From Alistipes sp. (GTDB lineage: Bacteria; Bacteroidota; Bacteroidia; Bacteroidales; Rikenellaceae), in the NCBI GenBank assembly GCA_017502025.1, contig JAFVVS010000047.1:1-37975 (forward strand): a stretch of DNA of 37,975 bases, in the 5' to 3' direction. The position numbers and the translations under genes are program-made. This document shows, one piece after another, positions 21,972-28,911 of the stretch. The number at the start of each line of letters is the position of its first letter. The stretch's first letter is position 1. A model generated the notes under the pieces. It did not search any database and was not told the DNA's origin. It saw only the letters and a list, made by a program, of their open reading frames with translations.

Positions 21972-24398
21972 ATGGAAAAATTGCAAAATATTTGGCGCAA
22001 AGCACTACCTACGGTGGTGGCTGTTTTGGTATTTGGAGTGGTGTCGGTCATCGGCTTTGCTCCGCAGTTGGAGGGGCGAGTTCTGCCACAACACGACATC
22101 CGCCAATTCGACGGAATGAGTCGTGATATCCGTGAGTGTCGAGCCGACTTCGACGAGGATCCGCAATGGACAGGAGCGATGTTCTCGGGTATGCCCGCCT
22201 ATCAAATCAACATCAAATATCCGGCACAAATCATCAAGCGCACGGTCGATTGGGTGCAGTCGCTCTTTGCAGCACCCGCCTCGATGGTCTTTTTTGCTAT
22301 GTTGTCCGCCTTCGTTATGGCTCTGCTGATGGGAATGTCGGCGTGGGTGGGCATTATCGTGGGTTTGGCATACGGACTCTCGACCTACTTCTTCCTGATT
22401 ATCGGTGCAGGTCACATCACCAAGATGTGGGCTTTGGTATATGCCCCTGCAATGCTCGGCTCGATACACTACACCCTGCGACAGAATATGTGGGTGGGAG
22501 GTGCTTTGACCGCCCTCTTTGCAGCATTGGAAGCGGGAGCAAACCATCCGCAGATTACCTACTACTTTGTCTTGGCTGCGGCGGCACTTTTCATCTCGGA
22601 GTTGGTTTTCGCAATCAAAAATAGGGTATGCAAAAACTTTGCATACCGCACCGTGGTGCTTGTAGGAGCGGCAATTTTGGCTCTTGGAGCAAATTTTGCA
22701 CCACTCTACTACACAATGCAACACACCTCCGACACCACTCGTGGTGGAAGCGCCTTGGCGGTCGAAAACGAGCGTAAAGGGCTCGACATAGAGTATGCTA
22801 CGGTGTGGAGTTACGGCATTGGCGAGAGCTGGAATATGCTTATTCCCGACTTTGTGGGTGGCGACTCGGGTGCGACCTTCTCGAAGGATGGCGAGGTGGT
22901 GGAAGCCCTCAAAGAGTTGGGTGCAAGCAAGCGCAATGCCGAGCAGATTGCACAGCAACTGCCGACCTATTGGGGCGAACAACCCTACACTGCGGGCCCA
23001 ACCTACATCGGAGCGATTGTGATTTTCCTCGCACTGCTCGGACTTCTGCTTGCCGACAACCGCAACCGTTGGTGGGTGTTGGCAGCGACAATCTTGGCGA
23101 TTTTGATGTCGTGGGGCTACCACGCAATGTGGTTTACCGAGTTGTGCTTCAACTATTTACCTCTCTACAACAAGTTCCGGGCTGTTTCGACCGCCTTGGT
23201 GGTTGTGGAGTGGAGCGCACCGCTCTTGGCAGGTATGGCATTGTGGCAACTCTACCAAAAGTGGGAGGATAAAAAGTTCCTCACTCGCAAGATTGCCATT
23301 GCAGCGGGCGTTACCGCAGGCGTATGTCTGATTTTTGCGGTTGCAGGCTCGTCGATACTCGACTTTGGCGAGGAGGCGAGCGTGGCGATGATGGGCGAGG
23401 CGTTTGGCGATGTTGAGATTGGAGCAATCGTTGCCGAGGCTATGGCGGCCGAGCGTGCTTCGATTCTCGCAAGCGATGCTTGGCGTTCGATTGCATACAT
23501 CCTCTTGGCAGCCGGCGTTCTGCTTGGAGCCTTGCGCATCGACCAAAAGTGGCGCACAGGGGCGTTGGCTCTCGTGGCGGTGCTTATTGTTGCCGATATT
23601 CTTCCGATAAATCTGCGCTACCTCCCATACGAAACATTTGTGGAGAAGCGCAACACCCAGATACGACCAACCGAGGCAGATAGGCAGATTATGGCGGACA
23701 AGGAGCTCGGCTACCGAGTATTCAACCTCACCGTTTCGCCATTCAACGACGCTACGACCTCGATGTTCCACCGCTCGATTGGCGGTTATCACGGAGCAAA
23801 GATGGGTCGCTATCAAGACCTGATTGACCACTACCTCTCGAATGGCAACGAGGCAGTGCTCGATATGCTCAACACCAAGTACCTCATAACCAAGGAGGGC
23901 GTTATCGAACGCCCGACAGCCTACGGAGCAGCGTGGTTTGTGGGCAATATGGAGATTGTGGAGAGTGCCGACGAGGAGTTGGCGGCATTGGGCGTGATTG
24001 ACCTTCGCACCACCGCAGTGGCCGAGGTTGGCGCACCACGACCACGCATCGAGGGCGCCGGTGAGATTGAACTCAAAGAGTATCGCCCTAACTATCTCCG
24101 TTACGACTACACCCTCACAGGTGGCAGTGCCGTAGCAGTATTCTCCGAAATCTACTACGACAAGGGTTGGCAGGCCTACCTCGATGGCGAGCCTTGCGAC
24201 TCGTTCCGTGCCGACTACCTGCTTCGTGCAATGGTTCTGCCCGAGGGTCAGCACACCGTAGAGTGGCGGTTCAAGGCTCCAAATTGGAGTTTGACCGAGG
24301 CAATAACGCTTATTTGCTCAATTTTGATTATCTTCGCACTCGTAATACCCGTAATTTTGAAATGTTATGGCAACTGCAAAAAGAGACATATCTCGTAG
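21972..24398 (+). CDS. YfhO-family multi-pass membrane protein
   Basis: 808 residues. YfhO proteins are large polytopic membrane proteins resembling GT-C glycosyltransferases; in some bacteria they glycosylate lipoteichoic acid or other surface polymers. About a dozen hydrophobic segments run from residue 14 to 560. The early extracytoplasmic loop PQHDIRQFDGM and later QWTGAMFSGMPAYQINIKYP are strongly conserved in the Bacteroidetes family, and the C-terminal ~200 residues are soluble with YFSEIYYDKGWQAYLDG-like motifs (here FSEIYYDKGWQAYLDGEP). One further helix closes the protein. Acceptor and donor are unknown. Its 3' end overlaps ftsX by 32 bp. Confidence 0.85.
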   Translation: MEKLQNIWRKALPTVVAVLVFGVVSVIGFAPQLEGRVLPQHDIRQFDGMSRDIRECRADFDEDPQWTGAMFSGMPAYQINIKYPAQIIKRTVDWVQSLFAAPASMVFFAMLSAFVMALLMGMSAWVGIIVGLAYGLSTYFFLIIGAGHITKMWALVYAPAMLGSIHYTLRQNMWVGGALTALFAALEAGANHPQITYYFVLAAAALFISELVFAIKNRVCKNFAYRTVVLVGAAILALGANFAPLYYTMQHTSDTTRGGSALAVENERKGLDIEYATVWSYGIGESWNMLIPDFVGGDSGATFSKDGEVVEALKELGASKRNAEQIAQQLPTYWGEQPYTAGPTYIGAIVIFLALLGLLLADNRNRWWVLAATILAILMSWGYHAMWFTELCFNYLPLYNKFRAVSTALVVVEWSAPLLAGMALWQLYQKWEDKKFLTRKIAIAAGVTAGVCLIFAVAGSSILDFGEEASVAMMGEAFGDVEIGAIVAEAMAAERASILASDAWRSIAYILLAAGVLLGALRIDQKWRTGALALVAVLIVADILPINLRYLPYETFVEKRNTQIRPTEADRQIMADKELGYRVFNLTVSPFNDATTSMFHRSIGGYHGAKMGRYQDLIDHYLSNGNEAVLDMLNTKYLITKEGVIERPTAYGAAWFVGNMEIVESADEELAALGVIDLRTTAVAEVGAPRPRIEGAGEIELKEYRPNYLRYDYTLTGGSAVAVFSEIYYDKGWQAYLDGEPCDSFRADYLLRAMVLPEGQHTVEWRFKAPNWSLTEAITLICSILIIFALVIPVILKCYGNCKKRHIS

Positions 24399-25251
24399 GG
24401 TACGCTTCTCCTACGCCACCGCAACCGTGAGTATGACGCTTGTACTGTTCCTGCTCGGAGCAGTGGGTTTCATTATGGCAAACATCTTCTCCACCACAAA
24501 GCGTATGCGTGAGAGCGTGACGATGATTGTGGAGTTGAAGGATAACCTCTCGGAGGCGGAGCGTGATAGCGTGGCGGTGCGCCTTGCCGAGAGTGAGATG
24601 GTGGCATCGTTGAAGTTTGTGTCGAAGGAGTCGAAGCTCGAAGATGAGGAGTTCAAGCGTGTGTTCGCCGTTGATATCAAGGGCATCTTGGGCGAAAATC
24701 CTCTGCCCGATAGCTACGATGTGACTCTTTCGGCCCTCTCGTCGAACAAGGAGGGGCTCGAAAAGTTTGCCGAGGAGGCTCGCAAAATCGAGGGCGTGTC
24801 GTATGTGACCTATCCGCAGAGCTTTATCGAGGATATGCACTCCACGCTCGACATTATGCAGTTTATAATGGCGGTCTTTGGCGGAGCGTTGCTCGTAGTG
24901 TCATTTGTGCTGCTGAACAACACCGTTCGCTTGTCGGTATATTCGCAACGAGAGTTGATAAACACATTGAAGGCCGTAGGTGCTACGAAGTGGTTTATTA
25001 TGCGCCCATTTGTGGGTCGTAGCGCATTGCAGGGACTCTTGGCGGGTATCATCGCATCGCTCCTGCTCGGAGGTGCGCTCTATGCCCTCGACCACTTTGT
25101 ACCCGGCTTAGGCATCTTCCCTCGTTGGGAGGAGGCCGGCATCTTCGCCGGTGCAATAGTTGTGGTTGGCGTGGTGGTTGCAGTCATCTGCACACTGCCC
25201 GTGGTCAATCGCTTCGTGAATATGAGGGGAAATAAGATTTACCTTTATTAG
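24367..25251 (+). CDS. ftsX: Cell division permease-like protein FtsX
   Basis: 294 residues with the FtsX layout: a short cytoplasmic N-terminus (TAKRDISRRVRFSYATATV), TM1 near 17-37, a periplasmic domain to about 160 (TMIVELKDNLSEAERDSVAV, then LPDSYDVTLS), and three more TM helices (IMAVFGGALLVVSFVLLNN, LQGLLAGIIASLLLGG, and GAIVVVGVVVAVICTLPVV). With FtsE it controls cell-wall hydrolases at division. The motif YSQRELINTLKAVGATKWFI is typical. It overlaps the YfhO gene by 32 bp, while DUF3098 follows, as in many Bacteroidetes. ftsE is not in the window. Confidence 0.92.
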   Translation: MATAKRDISRRVRFSYATATVSMTLVLFLLGAVGFIMANIFSTTKRMRESVTMIVELKDNLSEAERDSVAVRLAESEMVASLKFVSKESKLEDEEFKRVFAVDIKGILGENPLPDSYDVTLSALSSNKEGLEKFAEEARKIEGVSYVTYPQSFIEDMHSTLDIMQFIMAVFGGALLVVSFVLLNNTVRLSVYSQRELINTLKAVGATKWFIMRPFVGRSALQGLLAGIIASLLLGGALYALDHFVPGLGIFPRWEEAGIFAGAIVVVGVVVAVICTLPVVNRFVNMRGNKIYLY

Positions 25252-25352
25252 AGGGAGTTAGAGGTTGTTAGGGGCGTTAGAGGTTGTTAGAGGTTGTTAG
25301 AGAGTTTAGGGAGTTTAGAGAATTTAGAGAATTTAGAGAATTTAGAGAATTT
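25252..25352 (+). repeat. Tandem simple repeats between ftsX and DUF3098
   Basis: GGTTGTTAGAG-type units (25261-25302) are followed by four nearly perfect copies of the 9-mer AGAGAATTT (about 25317-25352). The same kind of repeat occurs at 3353-3420. They look like slippage-prone intergenic DNA; no function is visible. Confidence 0.7.
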
Positions 25353-25389
25353 CCCAGACAAGGTAAATAGATAACAAAAGCAAAAAGAT

Positions 25390-25650
25390 ATGAAAAAAAT
25401 TATCGCAAAATTCAACAATGTGGGCAACAAGTACGATAAGGATATGCCTTTGACTATGCGCAACTATGTGCTGATGATTGTGGGTGCAGTGGTTATAGTT
25501 TTGGGCTTTGTGTTGATGGCAGGCGGTACTGTGGCAACACCGGAGGAGTTCTCCTACGACATATTCTCGTGGAGAAGAATTACCCTCGCCCCAATACTCG
25601 TGGTGGCTGGTTTTGCATTCGAAATCTACGCTATTTTGAAGCGTTTTTAG
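25390..25650 (+). CDS. DUF3098 small membrane protein
   Basis: 86 residues with two transmembrane helices (YVLMIVGAVVIVLGFVLMAG near 28-47 and ILVVAGFAFEIYAIL near 69-83) joined by a loop FSYDIFSWRRITLAP, which is the DUF3098 signature. The N-terminus is basic and cytoplasmic. The family regularly lies next to ftsX in Bacteroidetes, hinting at a part in division or envelope work, but no activity is known to me. A terminator follows at 25701. Confidence 0.88.
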   Translation: MKKIIAKFNNVGNKYDKDMPLTMRNYVLMIVGAVVIVLGFVLMAGGTVATPEEFSYDIFSWRRITLAPILVVAGFAFEIYAILKRF

Positions 25651-25700
25651 GGCACGCAACCACACCTCCCAATGTTAAATAATTGTTAAATTTCGTTTGA

Positions 25701-25728
25701 AGTGTTGTCTGTTTGGGCAACACTTTTT
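25701..25728 (+). terminator. Terminator of DUF3098 that overlaps the next promoter
   Basis: AGTGTTG (25701-25707) pairs with CAACACT (25718-25724), followed by five Ts. The stem contains the -33 TTG of the phosphate transporter promoter. Confidence 0.65.
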
Positions 25729-25735
25729 ATCTTTG
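25705..25735 (+). promoter_or_regulatory. Promoter of the phosphate transporter gene
   Basis: TTG at 25705-25707 and TATCTTTG at 25728-25735, spacer 20 bp. RNA would start near 25741, giving a leader of about 27 nt. The inverted repeat between the boxes could also be an operator. Confidence 0.65.
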
Positions 25736-25767
25736 TAGAAGTGAAATAACCTAAACAAACTCTTTAT

Positions 25768-28014
25768 ATGGGAGAAATTTACTATGTAATGGTCGCAATT
25801 CTTGCGCTCCTCGCCGTATCGGGACTCTATGTTGGCGTCACCAACGATGCGGTAAACTTCCTTAACTCGGCTATCGGTTCGAGAGCTGCAAAGTTCCGCA
25901 CAATCCTTATCGTTGCCTCGGTGGGTATCCTCGTGGGAGCCCTCACTTCGAGCGGTATGATGGATGTGGCACGCCACGGAATGTTCCACCCTGCTTTATT
26001 TACATTCAAGGAGGTGATGATGCTCTATGTGGCGGTGATGTTTGCAAATGTGATCCTGCTCGACCTCTACAACTCACTCGGATTGCCGACCTCGACCACC
26101 GTGTCGCTCATATTCTGTCTGCTCGGCTCGGCGATTGCAGTAGCACTCTTCAAGATTGGTGCAGACCCTAACATCTCCTACTTGGAGTTGGGCAACTACA
26201 TCAACACCGCCAAGGCGATGGGTATCGTTTCGGGTATCCTCCTCTCGGTGATTCTCGCCTTCACGATGGGTACCTTCGTGATGTGGATTTCACGACTCAT
26301 CTTCTCGTTCCGATATGTGAAGATGTTGCGTCGCTTTGGTGCTGTATGGTGCGGAATGTCGCTCACAGCCATCCTCTACTTCGCCCTCTTCAAGGGTTTG
26401 AAGTCGCAACTCGGAGGCACAGCCTTCGTGGCGTGGGTGGATGAGCACCTGCTCATCTCGCTCGGCATTGCGTGGGTATGTTGCGCACTGCTGCTCTTCT
26501 TCTTGCAGTTGTTCCGTGTGAATATCTTGCGTATAACCATCCTCTCGGGAACATTCGCCCTGGCGTTGGCATTCGCAGGTAACGACCTCGTAAACTTTAT
26601 CGGTGTGCCTATCGCAGGTTTGGAGGCATTCACCACAACAAAGGCTGCCGGAGGCGATGTGTCGCTCCTGATGACAGGCTTGGCAGAGCCTACAAAGAAC
26701 GCCAACAACACCATCTATATCGTATTGTCGGGTATCATTATGGTGGCAACACTCTGGACATCTCGCAAGGCGATGAATGTGTCGCAGACCGAGCTCTCGC
26801 TCTCGTCGGCAGGCGATGATGGTGGCAACCAGCAGTTCTCTTCGTCGGTATTCTCTCGTGCCTTGGTGCGTGCTGCGGTAAACACCTCACGCTTCTTCGA
26901 CAAGATTACACCGGAGCCGGCAAAGAAGTTTATCGAGAAGCGTTTCGAGTGGGCCGATATCGAGCATAGTGGCGCACCTTACGATATGATTCGTTCGACC
27001 GTAAACCTCACAACCGCATCGTTGCTTATCGCACTCGGTACCTCGTTGAAGTTGCCACTCTCGACCACCTATGTATGTTTTATGGTGGCTATGGGATCGT
27101 CGTTGGCAGATAAGGCGTGGGGTCGTGAGAGTGCCGTATATCGTATCACAGGTGTATTTACCGTTGTTATGGGTTGGTTTGTGACCGGTTTTGGCGGCTT
27201 CATCATCGCATTCGTACTCGGTTTGTTGCTTATGTGGGGCGATGTTTGGGCATTCGGCGCAATAACACTCCTCGTGGTATATATGTTCATCCACTCGAAC
27301 TTTATGCCTAAAAAGAAGAAGGATGATAACAAGAAGAGCGATGCCGAGGTGCGTGAGAACCTCGTAAATAATACTATGACAGGTGTTTCCGAAACCATTA
27401 AGGCTACCACACGCATCTACAACCGCACCATTGTGGCGTTGATGAAGGAGAATCGCAAGGCGTTGAAGGAGCTTGCAACCGAGGCTGCCGAGATGTACGA
27501 GGAGAAGCGTCGCTTGAAGTACTCTATCGCTACGACTCTGCGTACCACCTACGGCTCGGATTTGAACCTCTCGCTCTACTATGTGCAGATTCTCGACTAC
27601 CTGAACGAGATGACCAAGTCGTTGGTACATATCACTCGTCCTTCGTTCGAGCATATCGACAACAACCACACCGGTTTGAGCCAGATTCAGACCGAGAACC
27701 TTATGTCGATAAATGCCGATGTGAATGAGATCTACTCACGCATTATATATATGTTTACCTCGAATGACTTCTCGACTATCGACGAGGTTTTGACAATGCG
27801 TGACAACCTCTTCGAGCGATTGGCTCAGTCAACCAAGGAGGAGTTGGCTCGTATCACCGCCGGCGAGTCGAACTCTCGTGCCGGAATGTTGTTCCTCGGT
27901 ATTATCTCGGAGACCAAGACTATGGTGTTGCAGTCACGCAACTTGTTGAAGTCTCGTCGCTACTTTATCGAACAGGAGGGACAGGTAATTCGCCAGAAGC
28001 GCATATACGAATAA
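25768..28014 (+). CDS. PiT-family inorganic phosphate transporter with PhoU-like C-terminal region
   Basis: 748 residues. The N-terminal ~505 residues are the PiT permease: GVTNDAVNFLNSAIGSRA near 23-40 and AGNDLVNFIGVPIAGLEAF near 271-289 are the two repeats of the conserved GANDVANA-type signature, each with TM helices around it; LGLPTSTTVSLIFCLLGSA follows the first and LSTTYVCFMVAMGSSLAD the second. After a lysine-rich linker (MPKKKKDDNKKSDAE, about 511-525), ~220 helical residues resemble PhoU-like domains. This long form is common in Bacteroidetes. The gene imports phosphate with Na+ or H+; the C-terminal part may sense or regulate. It has its own promoter. Confidence 0.9.
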   Translation: MGEIYYVMVAILALLAVSGLYVGVTNDAVNFLNSAIGSRAAKFRTILIVASVGILVGALTSSGMMDVARHGMFHPALFTFKEVMMLYVAVMFANVILLDLYNSLGLPTSTTVSLIFCLLGSAIAVALFKIGADPNISYLELGNYINTAKAMGIVSGILLSVILAFTMGTFVMWISRLIFSFRYVKMLRRFGAVWCGMSLTAILYFALFKGLKSQLGGTAFVAWVDEHLLISLGIAWVCCALLLFFLQLFRVNILRITILSGTFALALAFAGNDLVNFIGVPIAGLEAFTTTKAAGGDVSLLMTGLAEPTKNANNTIYIVLSGIIMVATLWTSRKAMNVSQTELSLSSAGDDGGNQQFSSSVFSRALVRAAVNTSRFFDKITPEPAKKFIEKRFEWADIEHSGAPYDMIRSTVNLTTASLLIALGTSLKLPLSTTYVCFMVAMGSSLADKAWGRESAVYRITGVFTVVMGWFVTGFGGFIIAFVLGLLLMWGDVWAFGAITLLVVYMFIHSNFMPKKKKDDNKKSDAEVRENLVNNTMTGVSETIKATTRIYNRTIVALMKENRKALKELATEAAEMYEEKRRLKYSIATTLRTTYGSDLNLSLYYVQILDYLNEMTKSLVHITRPSFEHIDNNHTGLSQIQTENLMSINADVNEIYSRIIYMFTSNDFSTIDEVLTMRDNLFERLAQSTKEELARITAGESNSRAGMLFLGIISETKTMVLQSRNLLKSRRYFIEQEGQVIRQKRIYE

Positions 28015-28054
28015 ATTTTATTTTTAAAGGGCAACTACTGCGTTGCACTGCGAT

Positions 28055-28102
28055 AAACCGCTTGCTCACATAGGCTTGACTATGCTGCGCAAGCGGTTTT
28101 CT
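28055..28102. terminator. Terminator hairpin after the phosphate transporter (family E, copy 3, reversed core)
   Basis: AAACCGCTTG (28055-28064) pairs perfectly with CAAGCGGTTT (28090-28099), followed by TTCTT. The internal core reads, on the minus strand, GCAG-CATAG-TCAAGC-CTATG-TGAG, the family E core. Confidence 0.7.
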
Positions 28103-28161
28103 TGTACGCCTTGTACTTACCTCCTTAAAAAGAAAATTGGCTCAACCTTTCCAAAAAACAA

Positions 28162-28280
28162 AAAATCGTCAATGATTGAGGGAATTTTGTGCCAAACAAG
28201 AAAATCGCCCCGCAGCATACTCGGCGTATGTGAGGAGCGATTTATTGCTGGGTGGTGCAAAATTCACCAATCAGAACCTT
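28162..28280 (+). repeat. Long three-tier hairpin (family E, copy 4)
   Basis: TGATTG (28173-28178) pairs with CAATCA (28268-28273); GGGAATTTTGTGCC pairs with GGTGCAAAATTC; AAATCGCCCC pairs loosely with GGAGCGATTT around the core GCAG-CATAC-TCGGC-GTATG-TGAG. The outermost AAAATCGT arm has no good partner on the right, unlike copy 6. Confidence 0.75.
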
Positions 28281-28290
28281 TCAAAAAACA

Positions 28291-28404
28291 AAAAATCGTC
28301 GATGATGAGATTATTTTTGTGCGAAGCAAGGGAGCGAAAGCGGAGCATACTTGGCGTATGTGAGCATTTCGCTATCCGCCGATTCGTGCAGAAAGAGGTC
28401 ATCA
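28291..28404 (+). repeat. Long hairpin, variant arms (family E, copy 5)
   Basis: TGATGA (28303-28308) pairs with TCATCA (28399-28404); GTGCGAA pairs with TTCGTGC (with two G-U); AGCGAAA pairs with TTTCGCT around the core GGAG-CATAC-TTGGC-GTATG-TGAG. The arms are nearly the same as those of copy 7 at 31423-31546, while the core is that of copies 4 and 6. Confidence 0.75.
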
Positions 28405-28421
28405 GAAAGGCTTCTGCGCTG

Positions 28422-28545
28422 AAAAATCGTCAATGATTGAGGGAATTTTGTGCCAAACAAGAAAATCGCTCCGCAGCATACTTGGCGTATGTGAGGAGCG
28501 ATTTATCGCAGAGTGGTGCAAAATTCACCAATCAGAACGATTTTT
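28422..28545 (+). repeat. Long three-tier hairpin (family E, copy 6)
   Basis: Best-preserved copy. AAAAATCGT (28422-28430) pairs perfectly with ACGATTTTT (28537-28545); TGATTG pairs with CAATCA; GAATTTTGTGCC pairs with GGTGCAAAATTC; AAATCGCTCC pairs with GGAGCGATTT around GCAG-CATAC-TTGGC-GTATG-TGA. Its sequence is over 90% the same as copy 4. Confidence 0.8.
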
Positions 28546-28546
28546 C

Positions 28547-28681
28547 AAAAAAAAATGAGGTCTTCGGAGGTAATTCGACTCACGGGAGAGCACCTCCCGC
28601 AGTCTTAGCGACCATATGTCGCAACCTTCCGATTTCCTCAACCAACCTAAAACTACTAACCTAAAATGAACCTTAAAACTT
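28547..28681 (-). ncRNA. Putative structured small RNA
   Basis: Minus-strand unit of about 135 nt bounded by a promoter (28717-28687) and nine Ts (28555-28547). An unstructured 5' part of ~40 nt is followed by a compact fold: closing stem GAGG (28639-28636)/CCTC (28560-28557); next helix TCGGAAGGT (28632-28624)/ACCTCCGA (28571-28564), eight pairs with one bulged A; then two hairpins, GCGAC-ATATG-GTCGC (28622-28608) and GACT-GCGGGAG-GTGCT-CTCCCG-TG-AGTC (28604-28577). Together they make a three-way junction. No coding frame fits. I do not recognise the SRP RNA, tmRNA or RNase P signatures; a 6S-like or Bacteroidales-specific RNA is possible. Confidence 0.65.
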
Positions 28682-28686
28682 CGCTG

Positions 28687-28717
28687 CAAAGATAAGGGCT
28701 TTTTCGATACTGTGCAA
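28687..28717 (-). promoter_or_regulatory. Promoter of the putative small RNA
   Basis: On the minus strand TTG at 28717-28715 and TATCTTTG at 28694-28687, spacer 20 bp. There is no gene start downstream, only the structured region, which supports a non-coding transcript starting near 28681. Confidence 0.65.
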
Positions 28718-28872
28718 GTTTTTTATTAAAAATTTTTAATTATTTTGTAAAAAATTTTTATGCGGTCTTGTATCTTGCTTATTTTCAGCAGATTGCAATT
28801 TGAAAAAATTTTAACAACTATTTATCGCAAAACGATAACACAACGGGCTTCGACACAAAAACGGAGTAGACA
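28718..28872. other. AT-rich spacer upstream of the GH109-like gene
   Basis: Very AT-rich (TTTTTATTAAAAATTTTTAATTATTTTG-like, non-coding) DNA between the small-RNA promoter and the promoter of the next gene. No frame, hairpin or clear site is visible apart from scattered A/T tracts. Confidence 0.5.
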
Positions 28873-28903
28873 TTGGAGGTTTTGAATTTATTTTCTACCT
28901 TTG
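28873..28903 (+). promoter_or_regulatory. Promoter of the GH109-like gene
   Basis: TTG at 28873-28875 and TACCTTTG at 28896-28903, spacer 20 bp, only 8 bp before ATG 28912. It fixes the start codon: the frame is open to 28873, but that part lies in the promoter. A near-leaderless mRNA is predicted. Confidence 0.65.
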
Positions 28904-28911
28904 TATTTGCT

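Noticed and set aside
22005-24254. Two long minus-strand frames (372 and 365 codons) in the YfhO region
   Set aside because: Shadows of the YfhO coding sequence, which is supported by topology, promoter and family motifs on the plus strand.
25252-25352. Possible CRISPR array or variable-number repeat locus
   Set aside because: The units are 9-11 bp without spacers and no cas gene is nearby; simple slippage repeats explain it.
28043-28664. Small open frames at 28043-28363, 28176-28436 and 28437-28664
   Set aside because: They run through hairpin repeats and repeat the same short peptide because the DNA is repeated. No start context or family is visible.
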